Notes: generated by a model not told the origin, from the sequence alone. A stretch of 64,000 nucleotides of DNA from Prosopocoilus inquinatus (GCA_036172665.1 CM069871.1:3348001-3412000), one strand, 5' to 3'; shown: positions 1 through 10,986, numbered from the stretch's first letter. Made by a program: numbers and translations.

Positions 1-26
1 TTATTATTATTATTATTATTATTATA
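1..26. repeat. (TTA)n microsatellite
   Basis: About eight uninterrupted TTA triplets open the window. The window start may truncate the tract. Confidence 0.9.
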
Positions 27-1300
27 GTCGAATCGAATGAAGAAAAACAAAAGGGAATCAAATTTAAAATAAAGTTAAATTGAATCAAGTAAAGACAAAA
101 CATAATAAAAAAAAGAAATAAAGTCAAAGTTTTAAGATCGTTAATAAAATTTGAAAGGGAGGTCGACGGACATTTTTTTTGTTCTTGTAAGTAATCGAAG
201 CTTAAAAAAGTTTGGGAACCCCTGGTCTGCACGGACACTTTCCGGACACGAAAATTGGGAATAGTGGGCGGGGCTTATGCTAGCACCAATATGGCGTTTC
301 AAGTATTCAAGAATTTAATAAGCCCATTGATGTGACTAAGAAATGATATTTCAGTTTTTTTTTTCTGCTCATTTCCTGCCATAACAACCACGATTAGCAC
401 AAGACGCAGCTTTCTTTGTCTTAAAACTAAACCAAAACTACCAGAATTTGGTTTTACTGCAGGAATAAAAATGATGAATTGTAGTCTCGATTTGACAGAA
501 GTGACGCACCTGTACGGAGGTCGTTTTTTCAAACGTAACAGCGCCTCGCTTGATTCAAACTCAATGATTGAACTCAAATGTGATGATGAATGATGCAATT
601 TTTTGAAAACAAGTTAGATGCATGATCTACGATCTGTTTTAGACTAACGTAAAGTTTCTTTCTCGTGCTAGAGCGAAAAACTAAACTGAATGTCGAAAAG
701 TGTAGATACTTTTCGTAACGGTAATAGAAAGATTATTTTTCATTGCTTTTAACGTTGTTGTTTTGAAACAGGCAGGCGTTACGGCAAATAAAATTAGCCA
801 TATCGGTTACGTGTAAAAACTTAAAAGCGATAGAGCGCGTTCCGCGTAATTAAATTTATCTGCTCGTTACCTAAAGCGCATTAAAAAAAAAAAAATCGCG
901 TGTCAAAAACAGGCCAGACGCATTATTCCTCCTCTCCACCTCCAATCCCAACTTGCTAAATTTGAAAAATCCACGTCCTTATCAACATGCTATTTTTGCG
1001 TGCGAAATTATTATCAAGTAGGCACGCATATCTTATCGTCCGCATCGAATCAGTGAGTAGTCGAATTTAATCTCCTGTTTGTTTTCGAACGCATCTCCTC
1101 TCTCCGACATCATCACCGTCAATTAATTGAGTCGGATCATCAAGAGGACGTTTCCTGTTCGTCGGAAGGAATCGCAGAGAGGCTCCGGAAACGGAACACT
1201 CGAATCGAGTGCATGCTCAAAACTTCGATTCCTCGAAGCAAAGTTCACTTCCCGTCGATTTTTCGATACATTTCTAATTAATTAAAATCTGATAAAGATG
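27..1300. other. Unique noncoding stretch
   Basis: There is no supported gene here. The first 120 bases are A-rich and resemble the A-rich tail of the tandem array that starts at 1,301. A 99-codon minus-strand open frame (299-598) has no recognisable domain or splice context. Several TAATTA-type sites (about 845, 1,122 and 1,277) and CpG-containing patches could be regulatory, but nothing proves it. Confidence 0.5.
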
Positions 1301-1588
1301 GTATTTCTTCTACGAAAAATTTCGGGCCCGGACGGAAGCGGATGCACTCGAGAGATCCGTCGATGTCTGTGGTGATTAATTGGCGATTTGCGTCAGAAAA
1401 TTTTGCCTTTAATGCTTAATTGAATAGGTTACTTACATCACAAACATAACACACAGGTTACGAAAGCATTAAAAATAAAACCGTTTTTAAAATCTTCTTG
1501 GAAGAGACGAGCGAGAGACAAAATATGTTAAAAATCGTGAGTGATAAATAAGATGCGCCGAAGTTGAAGTTTTCGAACGCACCCCTGC

Positions 1589-1628
1589 TGACGTCACGAT
1601 CATGGCGGCTGGAGAATAGGTAAATAAA
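1589..1628 (+). promoter_or_regulatory. CRE-TATA module, copy 1
   Basis: TGACGTCA at 1,589-1,596 is followed 32 bases later (start to start) by a weak TATA-like TAAATAAA at 1,621. Between them lies ATCATGGCGGCTGGAGAATA, shared with the other copies. The TATA is mutated compared with copies 2-4, so this copy may be inactive. Confidence 0.35.
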
Positions 1629-2355
1629 CCAATTTAATCGGTGCTGGTGTTTCCGTTTCCACTATTTGCAGTGAAGTTAATCTCAAAACGTTTAAAGAAA
1701 AAAAGAATATAATTAAAAAATAAAGTTGAATCGCCTAAAATAGAGAACAAAAATGGCTTGAAGTAAACGTGATTAATCGACAGGATTAAAGTATCAAATA
1801 AAATAAACTCAAATCGAGTAACTGAAAAAAAAAACAAAAACAAAAGTCAATCAATTTATAATAAAAAAATCAATAATCGTATCAAATAAAATCAAACAAA
1901 AGAAAAAACAAAAACAAAACGATCAATTGATAGACGAAAATATAAACTGCATGCGTCTAACAGTAGTTAATTTGATTTCAAAATTGACAAATTCTTTTCA
2001 CAATCAAAAATTTTATTTGTAAACATTAAAAGAAAAAATATAATCGTATTTAGTAATAGTATTTCTTCGACGAAAAATTTCGGGCCCGGACGGAAGCGGA
2101 TGCACTCGAGAGATCCGTCGATGTCTGTGGTGATTAATTGGCGATTTGCGTCAGAAAATTTTGCCTTTAATACTTAATTGAATAGGTTACTTATATCACA
2201 AACATAACACACAGGTTACGAAAGCATTAAAAATAAAACCGTTTTTAAAATCTGCAGACTTTTCTCGCAAGAGACGAGCGAGAGACAAAATATGTTAAAA
2301 ATCGCGAGTGATAAATAAGATGCGCCGAAGTTGAAGTTTTCGAACGCACCCCAGC

Positions 2356-2395
2356 TGACGTCATGATCATGGCGGCTGGAGAATAGGTATATAAA
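2356..2395 (+). promoter_or_regulatory. CRE-TATA module, copy 2
   Basis: A full CRE/ATF palindrome at 2,356-2,363 and TATATAAA at 2,388-2,395 have the same 32-base start-to-start spacing as the other copies. Downstream, near 2,440, is TTTGCAGTGAAGTT, which is not at the usual initiator distance. It is a promoter-like arrangement; transcription is not shown. Confidence 0.45.
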
Positions 2396-3113
2396 CAACC
2401 CAATTTAATCGGTGCTGGTGTTTCCGTTTCCACTATTTGCAGTGAAGTTAATCTCAAAACGTTTAAAGAAAAAAAGAATATAATTAAAAAATAAAGATAA
2501 ATCGCCTAAAATAGAGAACAAAAATCGACAGGATTAAAGTGTCAAATAAAATAAACTCAAATCGAGTAACTGAAAAAAGAAACAAAAACAAAAGTCAATC
2601 AATTTATAATAAAAAAATCAATAATCGTATCAAATAAAATCAAACAAAAGAAAAACAAAAACAAAACGATCAATTGATAGACGAAAATATAAACTGCATG
2701 CGACTAACAGTAGTTAATTTGATTTAAAAATTGACAAATTCTTTTCACAATCAAAATTTTTATTTCTAAACATTAAAAGAAAAAATATAATCGTATTTAG
2801 TAATAGTATTTCTTCGACGAAAAATTTCGGGCCCGGACGGAAGCGGATGCACTCGAAAGATCCGTCGATGTCTGTGGTGATTAATTGGCGATTTGCGTCA
2901 GAAAATTTTGCTTTTAATGCTTAATTGAATACGTTACTTACATCACAAACTTAACACACAGGTTACGAAAGCATTAAAAATAACACCGTTTTTAAAATCT
3001 ACAGGCTTTTCTTGGAAGAGACGAGCGAGAGTCAAAATATGTTATAAGTTAAAAATCGTGTGCGAGAAATACGCAAGATGCGCAGAAGGTGAGGTTTTCG
3101 AACGCACCCCAGC

Positions 3114-3153
3114 TGACGTCACGATCATGGCGGATGGAGAATAGGTATATAAA
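3114..3153 (+). promoter_or_regulatory. CRE-TATA module, copy 3
   Basis: TGACGTCA at 3,114-3,121 and TATATAAA at 3,146-3,153, 32 bases apart start to start. Sequence around it is nearly identical to copy 2, including CGAACGCACCCCAGC just upstream. Confidence 0.45.
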
Positions 3154-3393
3154 CAAACCAATTTAATCGGTGCCGGTGTTTCCGTTTCCACTATTTGCAG
3201 TGAAGTTAAGTTTAAAGTGTCTCTCTGTGAAACTGATATAACACATAAACAATCTTTCGTGAGACTGTACAGTAACATTTATACAACAAACGTAATCCTA
3301 ACCTCAAAAAACAATTATCAATTTTAGGTCAAAAATTCGACGCGAAAAATACGCAAGATGCGCAGAAGGTGAGGTTTTCGAACGCACCCCAGC

Positions 3394-3433
3394 TGACGTC
3401 ACGATTATGGCGGCTGGAGAATAGGTGTATAAA
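3394..3433 (+). promoter_or_regulatory. CRE-TATA module, copy 4
   Basis: TGACGTCA at 3,394-3,401 and TGTATAAA at 3,426-3,433 repeat the 32-base spacing. This is the last copy before the array ends. Confidence 0.4.
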
Positions 3434-3620
3434 CAAACCAATTTAATCGGTGCCGGTGTTTCCGTTTCACTATTTGCAGTGAAGTTAGCTTTAAAGATGA
3501 CTCTGTGAAACTGATATAACGTATAAACAATCTTCCATGGGACTGTACAGCAACATTTATACACCAAACGTAATCCTAACCTCAAAAAATAATATCAATA
3601 TTAGGTAAAAAATACGGCGC

Positions 3621-3910
3621 GACCTAAATTATTGTCCACATTTAAAAAAGTGAACTTAAGAATACTTGAAAATGAAAGAATAATAACAGAAGATGGTGTG
3701 CTTGGGATAAAAAGGCAAAAAAAAACCGGAGGAAAAAGAAAAAGAAGAAGAAGAAGAAGAGAAATTAAGATATCTTGCAGGATATTTTACATCACAATTT
3801 AACTGTTGGCTTCCTTTTATTCCCATGGTAACAATCGTAAGGGCAAAGGACAAATGTTTCCACAGGAATAAGCGGAGCTTAAAGTTTAACTTCGATTGAA
3901 AAACCGGCCC
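3621..3910. other. Noncoding spacer with purine tract
   Basis: No gene is seen. About 3,709-3,772 is almost purely purine and includes a (GAA)n run. The rest is AT-rich. Confidence 0.6.
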
Positions 3911-3913
3911 TTA

Positions 3914-4038
3914 AGGTCGTTTTCATAATCAGAATTTAAGGAAGCTTTAATTTAAAGTCACCTTAAGAATAGGGAAACAAAGGTATTTTTTTTAGGATAA
4001 AGTAACTTTAGATTTAAAGTCATATTATGAAAATAGCC
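3914..4038. mobile_element. GGGCC-ended foldback MITE (cluster member 1)
   Basis: The arms read CGTTTTCATAATCAGA and, inverted, TCATATTATGAAAATAGCC, with inner arms AATTTAAAGTCACCTTAA and AAAGTAACTTTAGATTT. A TTA precedes the left end. The same family occurs at 38.2, 51.1, 52.1 and 59.9 kb. Short size, long inverted ends and 3-bp TTA/TAA flanks fit Tourist-like (PIF/Harbinger) MITEs; that superfamily call is inference. Confidence 0.7.
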
Positions 4039-4042
4039 GTAC

Positions 4043-4179
4043 GAGCCACTTGTTCAAACACGGTTCAATTCTGAACTTGATTCTAAAACTATTGCAACGC
4101 ATGTTTTCACAATTGTTGCCACAGCAATTAAAGCAAGTTCAGAGCAGAACTATGGTTCAAGTGTTTGAACAAGTGGCCC
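4043..4179. mobile_element. Foldback MITE (cluster member 2)
   Basis: The left end GAGCCACTTGTTCAAACAC is inverted at the right end as GTGTTTGAACAAGTGGCCC. The inner arms pair GGTTCAATTCTGAACTTG with CAAGTTCAGAGCAGAAC. It differs internally from member 1 but shares the GRGCC terminus and is followed by TTA. Confidence 0.75.
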
Positions 4180-4182
4180 TTA

Positions 4183-4310
4183 GGTCCAGTTTTACAAATG
4201 GGGCTCAACTTTGAGCTGAGGCTTAAACCTTTAGCAACGATTATTTCAACAATTGTTGGGAAGGATTTAAGCTTCGGCTCAAAGTTAAACCGACACTGTA
4301 AAACTGGGCC
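4183..4310. mobile_element. Foldback MITE (cluster member 3) with TTA duplication
   Basis: The left end GGTCCAGTTTTACAAATG is inverted at the right as CACTGTAAAACTGGGCC. Inner arms pair CTCAACTTTGAGC with GCTCAAAGTT. TTA lies immediately on both sides (4,180-4,182 and 4,311-4,313), a plausible 3-bp target duplication as in PIF/Harbinger elements. Confidence 0.75.
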
Positions 4311-4848
4311 TTAAAGTTATCCAGACAGTCGAATGAATGTAAAAATTGAGAGTCGGCCATTAAATGAATGAAAAGCGGACAGAGGAGAAGGAGTTCCTGA
4401 AAGACTGGGGTGGACAAAGTGAAAAAAAAGAAGAAATTAATAAAGTGATCTGCTTCGGAAAAAAGTATAACAAACAGGAAATTCAACATACTTGGAAGTG
4501 GTAGAATTGTAGCTTGAAGACAAAAGGAAACCAAAAAAGTCTACGTATATTGACTTTTTTGGTACACTGAACGCTTAATGGTTAAGTAAAACTGGTCAAA
4601 GAATGCTCCTACTGAAGGATTTTGTACTTATAAAATAATCAGCCGGTTACAAAAAAAGTACATTTACAAGTATTTACAGAAATTTGTAACATTTCGACAA
4701 ACAGCTTGAATCGCATTCCAGTTCATGTCATCTTCCAGTAATTCACTTTTTTTTTTGCAAATAATTTGTAAATTTATAATCTAGAATAATTAATCATAAA
4801 CCTAACCTCAAACTAGTGATCAAATGTTTATTGACAGTTATTATAACG
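4311..4848. other. Noncoding spacer
   Basis: No supported gene. It contains a short perfect hairpin at 4,530-4,563 (ACCAAAAAAGTC, 10-base loop, GACTTTTTTGGT). The 97-codon minus-strand frame (4,241-4,534) overlaps a MITE and is not credible. Confidence 0.5.
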
Positions 4849-4940
4849 TTCAACTGCTCCAACTTGTTTAAGCGCTTCATAAATGAAACACGTTTCTGGT
4901 TTTCGTCAACTGCTACGTCGGCTGAACGCTCCCAATGATA
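4849..4940 (-). repeat. Isolated diverged fragment of the 428-bp satellite
   Basis: Read on the minus strand, the segment matches the satellite piece around GGGCGCGTTCAACG...CAGTTGATGAAAACC...CAAGTTGGAG found in the array at 28.7-32.1 kb. It is a single diverged copy in inverse orientation, so the satellite sequence also occurs as dispersed copies. Confidence 0.6.
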
Positions 4941-4962
4941 GTCGCTCAGTAATTTTTTAAAT

Positions 4963-5530
4963 AGTCGCGCGCCATCTGTGAACCAACCAAAGTCTCGAGA
5001 AGTCTCCAGACACGCCCTAGATGGTGGTAGTGGTGGTGGTAGAAGTTACAAAATAAAAAATAGAAATAGCGAAGGATTTCAAAATTAATTTATAAAATAA
5101 TTAAAAGCAGACTGATAATTTTTTTTGTAATAAAAAATTGAGTGACATTGAGAGACATTAAATTAATTACATAAGAAGAAACAAGAAAGAACTGTCGAAA
5201 CAAAAGACAACAAAATGCAATGATAGTCAATCGGTATTTTTTTGAAGTAGTCGCGCCATCTATGAACCAACCGAAGACTCGAGAACTCTCCAGGCACGCC
5301 CTACATGGTGGTGGTGGTGGTGGTAGAAGTTACAAAATCAAAAATAGAAATAGCGAAGGATTTCAAAATTAATCTATAAAATAATTAAAAACAGATTGAT
5401 AAATTTTTTCGTAATAAAAAATTGAGGAACATTGAGAGACATTAATTAATTAGATAAGAAAAAACGAAAAAGAACTGTTGAAACAAACGACAACAAAATG
5501 CAATGATAGTCGGTATTTTTTTGAAGTAGT
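4963..5530. repeat. 284-bp tandem direct repeat, two copies
   Basis: The blocks starting at GCCATCTGTGAACCAACC (4,971) and GCCATCTATGAACCAACC (5,255) repeat over about 284 bases. Each contains a GGT-triplet run (about 5,022-5,042 and 5,308-5,325), a stretch with GTTACAAAAT, and a tail with AACAAAATGCAATGATAGTC. There is no conserved open frame. Confidence 0.85.
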
Positions 5531-5564
5531 CGTCAATAGTTGCGTTCGCTGAACGCGGCTATTA

Positions 5565-5648
5565 ACACTGAGATTTATTTTATTAGATTGGCAACACTTT
5601 TCAATGTTTACGTTCGTATACCACTGTAAAACTCTAACAATCAGAATA
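5565..5648. repeat. Direct repeat flank, copy 1
   Basis: ACTGAGATTTATTTTATTAG followed by ATTGGCAACACTTTTC recurs at 6,482-6,563. The pair brackets about 830 bp of sequence. It carries the recurring TTGGCAACACT motif. Confidence 0.7.
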
Positions 5649-5697
5649 GTTTTCATCCTTATTTTTACCAATACTTAGCAATTTTCTTTAATTCCTT

Positions 5698-5878
5698 CAC
5701 AACGACGTTATTTATTTCTTTACAAAGTCAGCCATAACCTAGAAAGTTAACCAAGCGATCGCGTGAAAATAGCGAACTATATAAAAACTATGACGTAGAG
5801 CACGCACTGCCAATTCCTCAGTGTTCCCAACCTACTAACTTTGCTTCAACTATTTATAGTCACGTGGTATATCCTAAA
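5698..5878. repeat. Diverged copy of the 264-bp repeat
   Basis: It shares with the triplicate at 6.7-7.5 kb the series CATAACCTA..., AAGCGATCGCGTGA, CTGCCAATTCCTCAG, GTTCCCAACC and GTCACGTGGTA. The first CACGTG is mutated to CGCGTG. It also has CTATATAAAAAC near 5,779, a TATA-like match absent from the other copies. Confidence 0.65.
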
Positions 5879-5879
5879 T

Positions 5880-6481
5880 GTTTTATTATTTTATTATTTT
5901 AATTGTGAAGTTATTTGTGCTCAATTTTCTTCTTTACGAAGCCTATCCATGACATGGATAAAGCTGAAAATAAATTCTTATTATGTCGTAATAGAATGAT
6001 AAATGACAAATGTGATTTAATGATTTAATCCTCATTAAGTTGACAAAAATGTGCAGGTTTCAGAAATATAAAAACAGAAAATTTTGGAAACCTTACGAGG
6101 AGCCTCTTTTCAGTAAGGACTTTGCGCGCTCGCTATCACGGATAGCTCCGTCATTATTTCATTTATCGTTGACTTAGAGTTCGCAATACGTAATTTAGAC
6201 TCGCAAGCTTTAAACAGAACAATCAACTTAATTTTTCATTTTCATTTTTGAATGCAGACATTTCATTTAATGAAAAGGCACGGGCAATGTTTCCAACGTC
6301 AGACAAAAAAAAACAAACATTGAAAACCTGGAGAATGTGAACTTATGCTTAAACCAGGACAATCGTGATAGAATGGATATTATTATTACAGATATACATA
6401 GGTAAAAGTAGACACGTAAAAAAAGCTTACGAGTCCCGAGAATTTTTAACATAACACAAATACCGAGTAACTATTATCATT
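5880..6481. other. Noncoding spacer
   Basis: AT-rich single-copy DNA. I see no domain-bearing frame, RNA gene or repeat in it. Confidence 0.45.
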
Positions 6482-6563
6482 GACTGAGATTTATTTTATT
6501 AGATTGGCAACACTTTTCGACGTTTATGTTGGTATACAGTTATAAAATTCTAAAGAAATCGGA
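6482..6563. repeat. Direct repeat flank, copy 2
   Basis: Second copy of the segment at 5,565-5,648, in the same orientation. Confidence 0.7.
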
Positions 6564-6748
6564 ATAAGTAGTTTCTGCATTCTTTCGCTCATAAAATCTG
6601 AATCCAAACGTGTTTTGATTCAAAAACAGACATTCTTTTCTTTGAATCTCTCTATTTTTGCAACTTGTTTAGATTGAATTGTGATTATATACAAATGAAC
6701 TGTCAATCAAAAATTCAAGTCAGGTATTTGGTTGCAACAACTACACGA

Positions 6749-7538
6749 AATTCAGGTTCAAACTATTCGAAACACGATTCAGACTTTTAAGCGAAAGAAA
6801 GCACCATAAATTTACAGTGTTGATTAATTCCGTCGTAACAACGTCACCTATAACCTAAAAATTTGACAGCTAAGCGATCACGTGAGAAAATTCTGATGTG
6901 CATTAAATACTGCCAATTCCTCAGGGTTCCCAACCAACTATTAACTTTGCGTCAGTCATTTAATGCATGTCACGTGGTAGTAAAATGAAATTCGAAGTGT
7001 AGTAGATTCGAAATTCAAAGTCGAAACTATTCGAAACACGATTCAAACTTCTAAGCGAAACAAAGCACCTTAAATTTACAGTTTTGATTAATTCCATCGT
7101 AACAACGTCAGCTATAACCTAAAAACTTGACAGCTAAGCGATCACGTGAGATAATTCTGACGTGTATTAAATACTGCCAATTCCTCAGGGTTCCCAACCA
7201 ACTATTAACTTTGCGTCAGTCATTTAATGCATGTCACGTGGTAGTAAAATGAAATTCGAAGCGTAGTAGATTCGAAATTCAAAGTCGAAACTTTTCGAAA
7301 CACGATTCAAACTTTTAAGCGAAAGAAAGCACCTTAAATTTACAGTTTTGATTAATTCCATCGTAACAACGTCAGCTATAACCTAAAAACTTGACAGCTA
7401 AGCGATCACGTGAGAAAATTATGACGTGCATTAAATACTGCCAATTCCTCAGGGTTCCCAACCTACTATTAACTTTGCGTCAGTCATTTAATGCATGCCA
7501 CGTGGTAGTAAAATGAAATTCGAAGCGCAGTAGATTCG
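6749..7538. repeat. 264-bp tandem repeat, three copies, with paired CACGTG sites
   Basis: Three units begin near 6,749, 7,013 and 7,277 (spacing 264) and are over 90% alike by eye. In each unit, CACGTG and TGCATTAAAT on the left are mirrored by ATTTAATGCA and CACGTG on the right (unit 1: 6,879, 6,899, 6,958, 6,971). The middle of each unit can therefore fold, or bind a bHLH dimer at two facing E-boxes. The units also share CTGCCAATTCCTCAGGGTTC. No coding frame. Confidence 0.9.
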
Positions 7539-9240
7539 GGTGCTTCCCCTTTTCGGACGCTATCAAAATATATTCGTCGAAATCAATTATTTAAAGTTAG
7601 GTAGTCGTCGTCATCATTCAGGTTGGTCACAATTTTTTTTTCTTTTTTATGGCCTGGGTATACGTAACACCGAACGAATTAAGCGCAATTTGATTTGGGA
7701 ATGAGGCGTTGTGAATGATTCCCATTGCAGACAGAGAGAAGGCCTGTTCACTTTTACAGTGGCGTGGTATTCACCGATCAAGGTCAGTTCGCTTAAAATT
7801 CACATGTTTAAAATTTTGCTCACTGATCCGTGGCTTAGAACTAATTGCGTATGCGTGTGTGAATGGAAAAAAAATATACCTATACATACATACATATAAC
7901 CCGGCTACATTGCGAATTTCATTTAAGCACGTAGAAACGCAAAAAAAAAGCGTCATCAGATTAGAATTAGGAAAAGAGAGAAGAACACACCGCCATTAAA
8001 TAATAATAATTGTATTTAATTAATTTTATTTGTTTAGTGAGTGGTAACACGCGCGTGCATCTAAGTATGTACATACGTGTGTTTTAAAATCATTAAATAA
8101 GGAGAGCGAGAGATAAAAAAAAATAAAACGTAATGATACCGCAAACTCTGAATATTTTTATTAATACACACACACACACACACACAAACACACAATTTCA
8201 TTATAAGCGTGACAGATAAAATCTTCACGCGCTCCTATTAATAACGTGTACAGATAATTGAAACAAGATTAACGCGCGAACTAAAATTGAAGCGAACTTT
8301 TATGCAAGACTAATTATCCACATACCTACAATACAGTTAATCAACAACGAGAGCGAAAGAAGTATTAGGTTGTTTTATATTATATTATACGTCGCAGAGG
8401 TCTATGATTATTAATTACCGACTTGTCGGATAAAGCAAACTCGATTCGTTCGCGAGCTTCAACGGCCCGATTCAACGCCGCCTTCAAAAACAGGCCTGAG
8501 TCACCGCGTAGGAATATCAGACCTCCGCGACCTAAGCGTTTCGCTGTTAAGCCGCGTGAAAATCCATGCGCTCCGCGTATCAATAAAGACGGAAAGATAA
8601 CTTAAAATGGCGAACTGGACACCGCATTTCAGATGAAAATCAATTTTCAAGTCGGGAGTGAGTCCAAGTCTCGCCCGCCCCCCCACCTAATGAATCAGGC
8701 CTGTGCGAGGTTGGCATTGCCTGATTGCGATCAACGTAATTCTCACATTAAAGGCAGGCGCAAATGATGAAATGCCCGCGGATTTTTCATTTAAATGATA
8801 AATAGTGCTCCTAGTCAAATGCAAGAGAAGAAAGAAAAAAAAACTCTCTCCTGCGTGCTTACAGACTCGTTATCGCAACTCATCTCATAAAAACGTGCTA
8901 ATCGTAATTATCAACAGATGTATACTAACCTCGGCTCGTACCGGTTTCGTATATTTTGCGTGCAAACTAATTAGCCGAAAACGCTTTTGTCCTTTTGTAA
9001 ACGCGACGGACGATGCACAGAAATGTTGATTTTTGAACAAAAACTTTGTTTTTGCTAAACAAAAAAAAATAGCCTCCCCTCGACGGTGTCTGTCATGTTT
9101 AAGGTTTGTGGCATGTTGACATTAACTTCACCGACTCAAGAAGATGGTTAAGTTACTCCCACTGTTCACCCGCGCTTGCTTGAATTTATTCACGTTGATC
9201 ACTTCAGAGTATCAAAAAGATAGCGCAGATTCGGGATTCT
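7539..9240. other. Unique noncoding stretch
   Basis: No supported gene. A (CA)n tract lies at 8,165-8,194. A G+C-richer block at 8,400-8,610 is open on both strands (60-67 codons each way) but lacks splice signals or a known motif. The 7,711-7,999 frames include simple sequence. Short similarity between 9,077 and 12,236 (GACGGTGTCT) is too small to interpret. Confidence 0.45.
8165..8194. repeat. (CA)n microsatellite
   Basis: At least eleven CA dinucleotides, followed by an imperfect AAACACACAA tail. Confidence 0.9.
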
Positions 9241-10690
9241 CCGAGGAGTTTGCATCAGTTCTGAGCTGACCGTTGAATTCCAGCAGATGAGGACGCCTAA
9301 AGAATTATCCAAACAACTCTTACAGACTTTGCACATCAGCTGATTAAGGCCAGTCAATACATCCACATAGTTTATCTCTATCTAAAACTTACGATTTTTC
9401 TCATATCCAACATATCATATTTAAGAGGTTCTTTTCTGTTACGAATATGGGTGCGGTTTAAAAATTTAAGAATAAAAAAGCTGTAGGGGGATGCAATCAC
9501 CGTACTGATTGGTGCAATCTGCGCACTTACAACCCCACCACTTTCTAAAAATAATAGACTGTGTAAAGGTTCGGATGTTCAGTATACAAAAATGAAACGT
9601 TTTTTCTAAAAAAGAAAAATAAGTTGCGATTATAATTAAAAACAACGAATCATAACGCGTGTATGGTCAGAATGAAATGAGTTATTTCCTGGAACTGAGA
9701 TGTGTGTACAACGAGATCGAGTTTACGGTAGCCCTAAATTATGCACTCAATTAAAGATATTTTTTGCATTGGAAAATGGAACACCTAATATTTCTCACTT
9801 ACGCGGCGATCTGGAAGGGAATAATGCTTAAGCAGTGCGGGAGCGTATAAGACGCGGATCTTCTTAGTTTTTCGAGGAAAGCCTCTTGACCTAATTACGC
9901 GTCGTGTTCTTCCTTGAAAGATTGTTTATTTCAATTTTTTTCCAATCGGTTCATACGCACTCATTTTTCCGAGGAATTTGCATCAGTTCTGAGCTGACCG
10001 CTGAATTCCAGCAGAGGGAGACGTCTAAAGAATCATCCAAGCAACTCTTACAGATATAATACATCAGCTAATTAAGGCCAGTCAATACATCCACATAGTT
10101 TATCTCTATCTAAAAGTTACCGATTTTTCTCATCTGCACCATATCATAAGGAAGAGGTTCTTATCTATTACGAGTATGTATGGGTGCGGTTAAGTTGGCT
10201 AGTAAAAAATTTAAGAATGAAAAAGCTCTAGGGGATGCAATCACCGTACTGATTGGTGCAATCTGCGCACTTACAACTCCACTACTTTCTAAAAATAATA
10301 GACTGTGTAAAGGTTCGGATGTTCAGTATGCAAAAATGCAATGTCTTTTTCCTAAAAAAAAAATAATAACAACTTGCGATTTAATTAAAAACATCACGAA
10401 CCATAACGCGTGTATGGCCAGAATGAAATGAGCCGGCGGCATTTCCTGGAACTGAGATGTGTGAGTTTACGGTAGCCCTAAATTATGCACTCAATTAGGG
10501 ATTTCTTTTGCGTTGGAAAATGCAACATCCAACTTGCGCGGCAATCTGGAAGGGAATAATTCTTAAGTAGTGCGGTAGCGTACAAGTGGATCTTCCTAGT
10601 TTTTCTGAGAAAAACCTCTTAACCTAATTACGCGTCGTGTTGCTCCTTAAAAGATTGTTTGTTTTAATTTTTTTTCTCAATCGGTTTCCT
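9241..10690. repeat. 728-bp tandem duplication
   Basis: Copy 1 starts at CCGAGGAGTTTGCATCAG (9,241) and copy 2 at CCGAGGAATTTGCATCAG (9,969). Both run through GCAATCACCGTACTGATTGG and CTAATTACGCGTCGTG to a T-rich end near 9,950 and 10,687. The copies differ by many substitutions and small indels. An 83-codon plus-strand frame (10,180-10,431) exists only in copy 2 and is broken in copy 1, so it is unlikely to be a gene. Confidence 0.9.
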
Positions 10691-10745
10691 CAGTTTGAAA
10701 TTAATTTCGCGGATGAAGATACAATTCTTCACGGTGTGTAATCAA

Positions 10746-10986
10746 TCAGGGAACAGGCGAATTAAAACCAAATTCGTATTCGTCCTGGCGGCACACCGCG
10801 AGGACCGACTTGCATCCGAAATAAGCCTTGATTTTGGCCATCCAGTGGGAACCGTCCTTTTCAGTGGTATCTACCAGAATCTAAACGGTGCTTCATATGC
10901 ATGAAAAAAATTTGCATTTGGTTCGACTTACATGGTTAGACAAGAATTTCAAACAAGAACGTTCGCTTGTCGTTTCCGTACGGACG
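10746..10986 (-). CDS. Candidate two-exon coding fragment, copy A
   Basis: I do not recognise the family. On the minus strand, GTAATTCAG (acceptor) precedes a 55-nt exon (10,986-10,932) ending CCAT|GTAAGT. A 51-nt intron ends in CGTTTAG, then the next exon runs from 10,880. The frame is open across the junction: 18 codons, then 44 codons including DGSHWMAKIKAYFGC and CRQDEYEFGFN, and a TGA at 10,748. The product looks like a compact globular fragment. A W-x-A-x-I...G...L pattern vaguely recalls MBT/Tudor-type strands, but that is only a hint. The stop coincides with the edge of the duplicated segment, so copy A may be truncated. The exons sit close to, and opposite, the plus-strand first-exon candidate at 11,093. 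Confidence 0.35.

Larger units (their letters stand above)
1301..3060. repeat. Long tandem repeat, period about 750 bp
   Basis: Three successive copies start with the same segment at 1,301, 2,059 and 2,806 (spacings 758 and 747). Each has a G+C-richer head with GGGCCCGGACGGAAGCGGAT, a middle block with a CRE (TGACGTCA) and a TATA-like site, and a long A-rich tail. Copy 3 loses the A-rich tail and passes into shorter 280-bp units. No open frame is preserved among copies; the small minus-strand frames in each are repeat by-products. It could be a satellite or tandem solo-LTR-like units, and I see no definite LTR ends. Confidence 0.85.
3061..3620. repeat. 280-bp tandem units derived from the preceding array
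   Basis: Two copies begin at the shared ACGCAAGATGCGCAGAAGG at 3,071 and 3,351 (spacing 280). They retain the CRE-TATA block of the larger units but have a different tail ending in CCTAACCTCAAAAA. The second copy is followed by AT-rich sequence. This suggests that the promoter-like block was amplified twice with different flanks. Confidence 0.8.

Noticed and set aside
299..598. 99-codon minus-strand frame
   Set aside because: No domain, no splice or promoter context, and the composition matches the surrounding noncoding DNA.
10180..10431. 83-codon plus-strand frame as a gene
   Set aside because: The tandem copy at 9.4-9.7 kb breaks the frame and no domain is visible.
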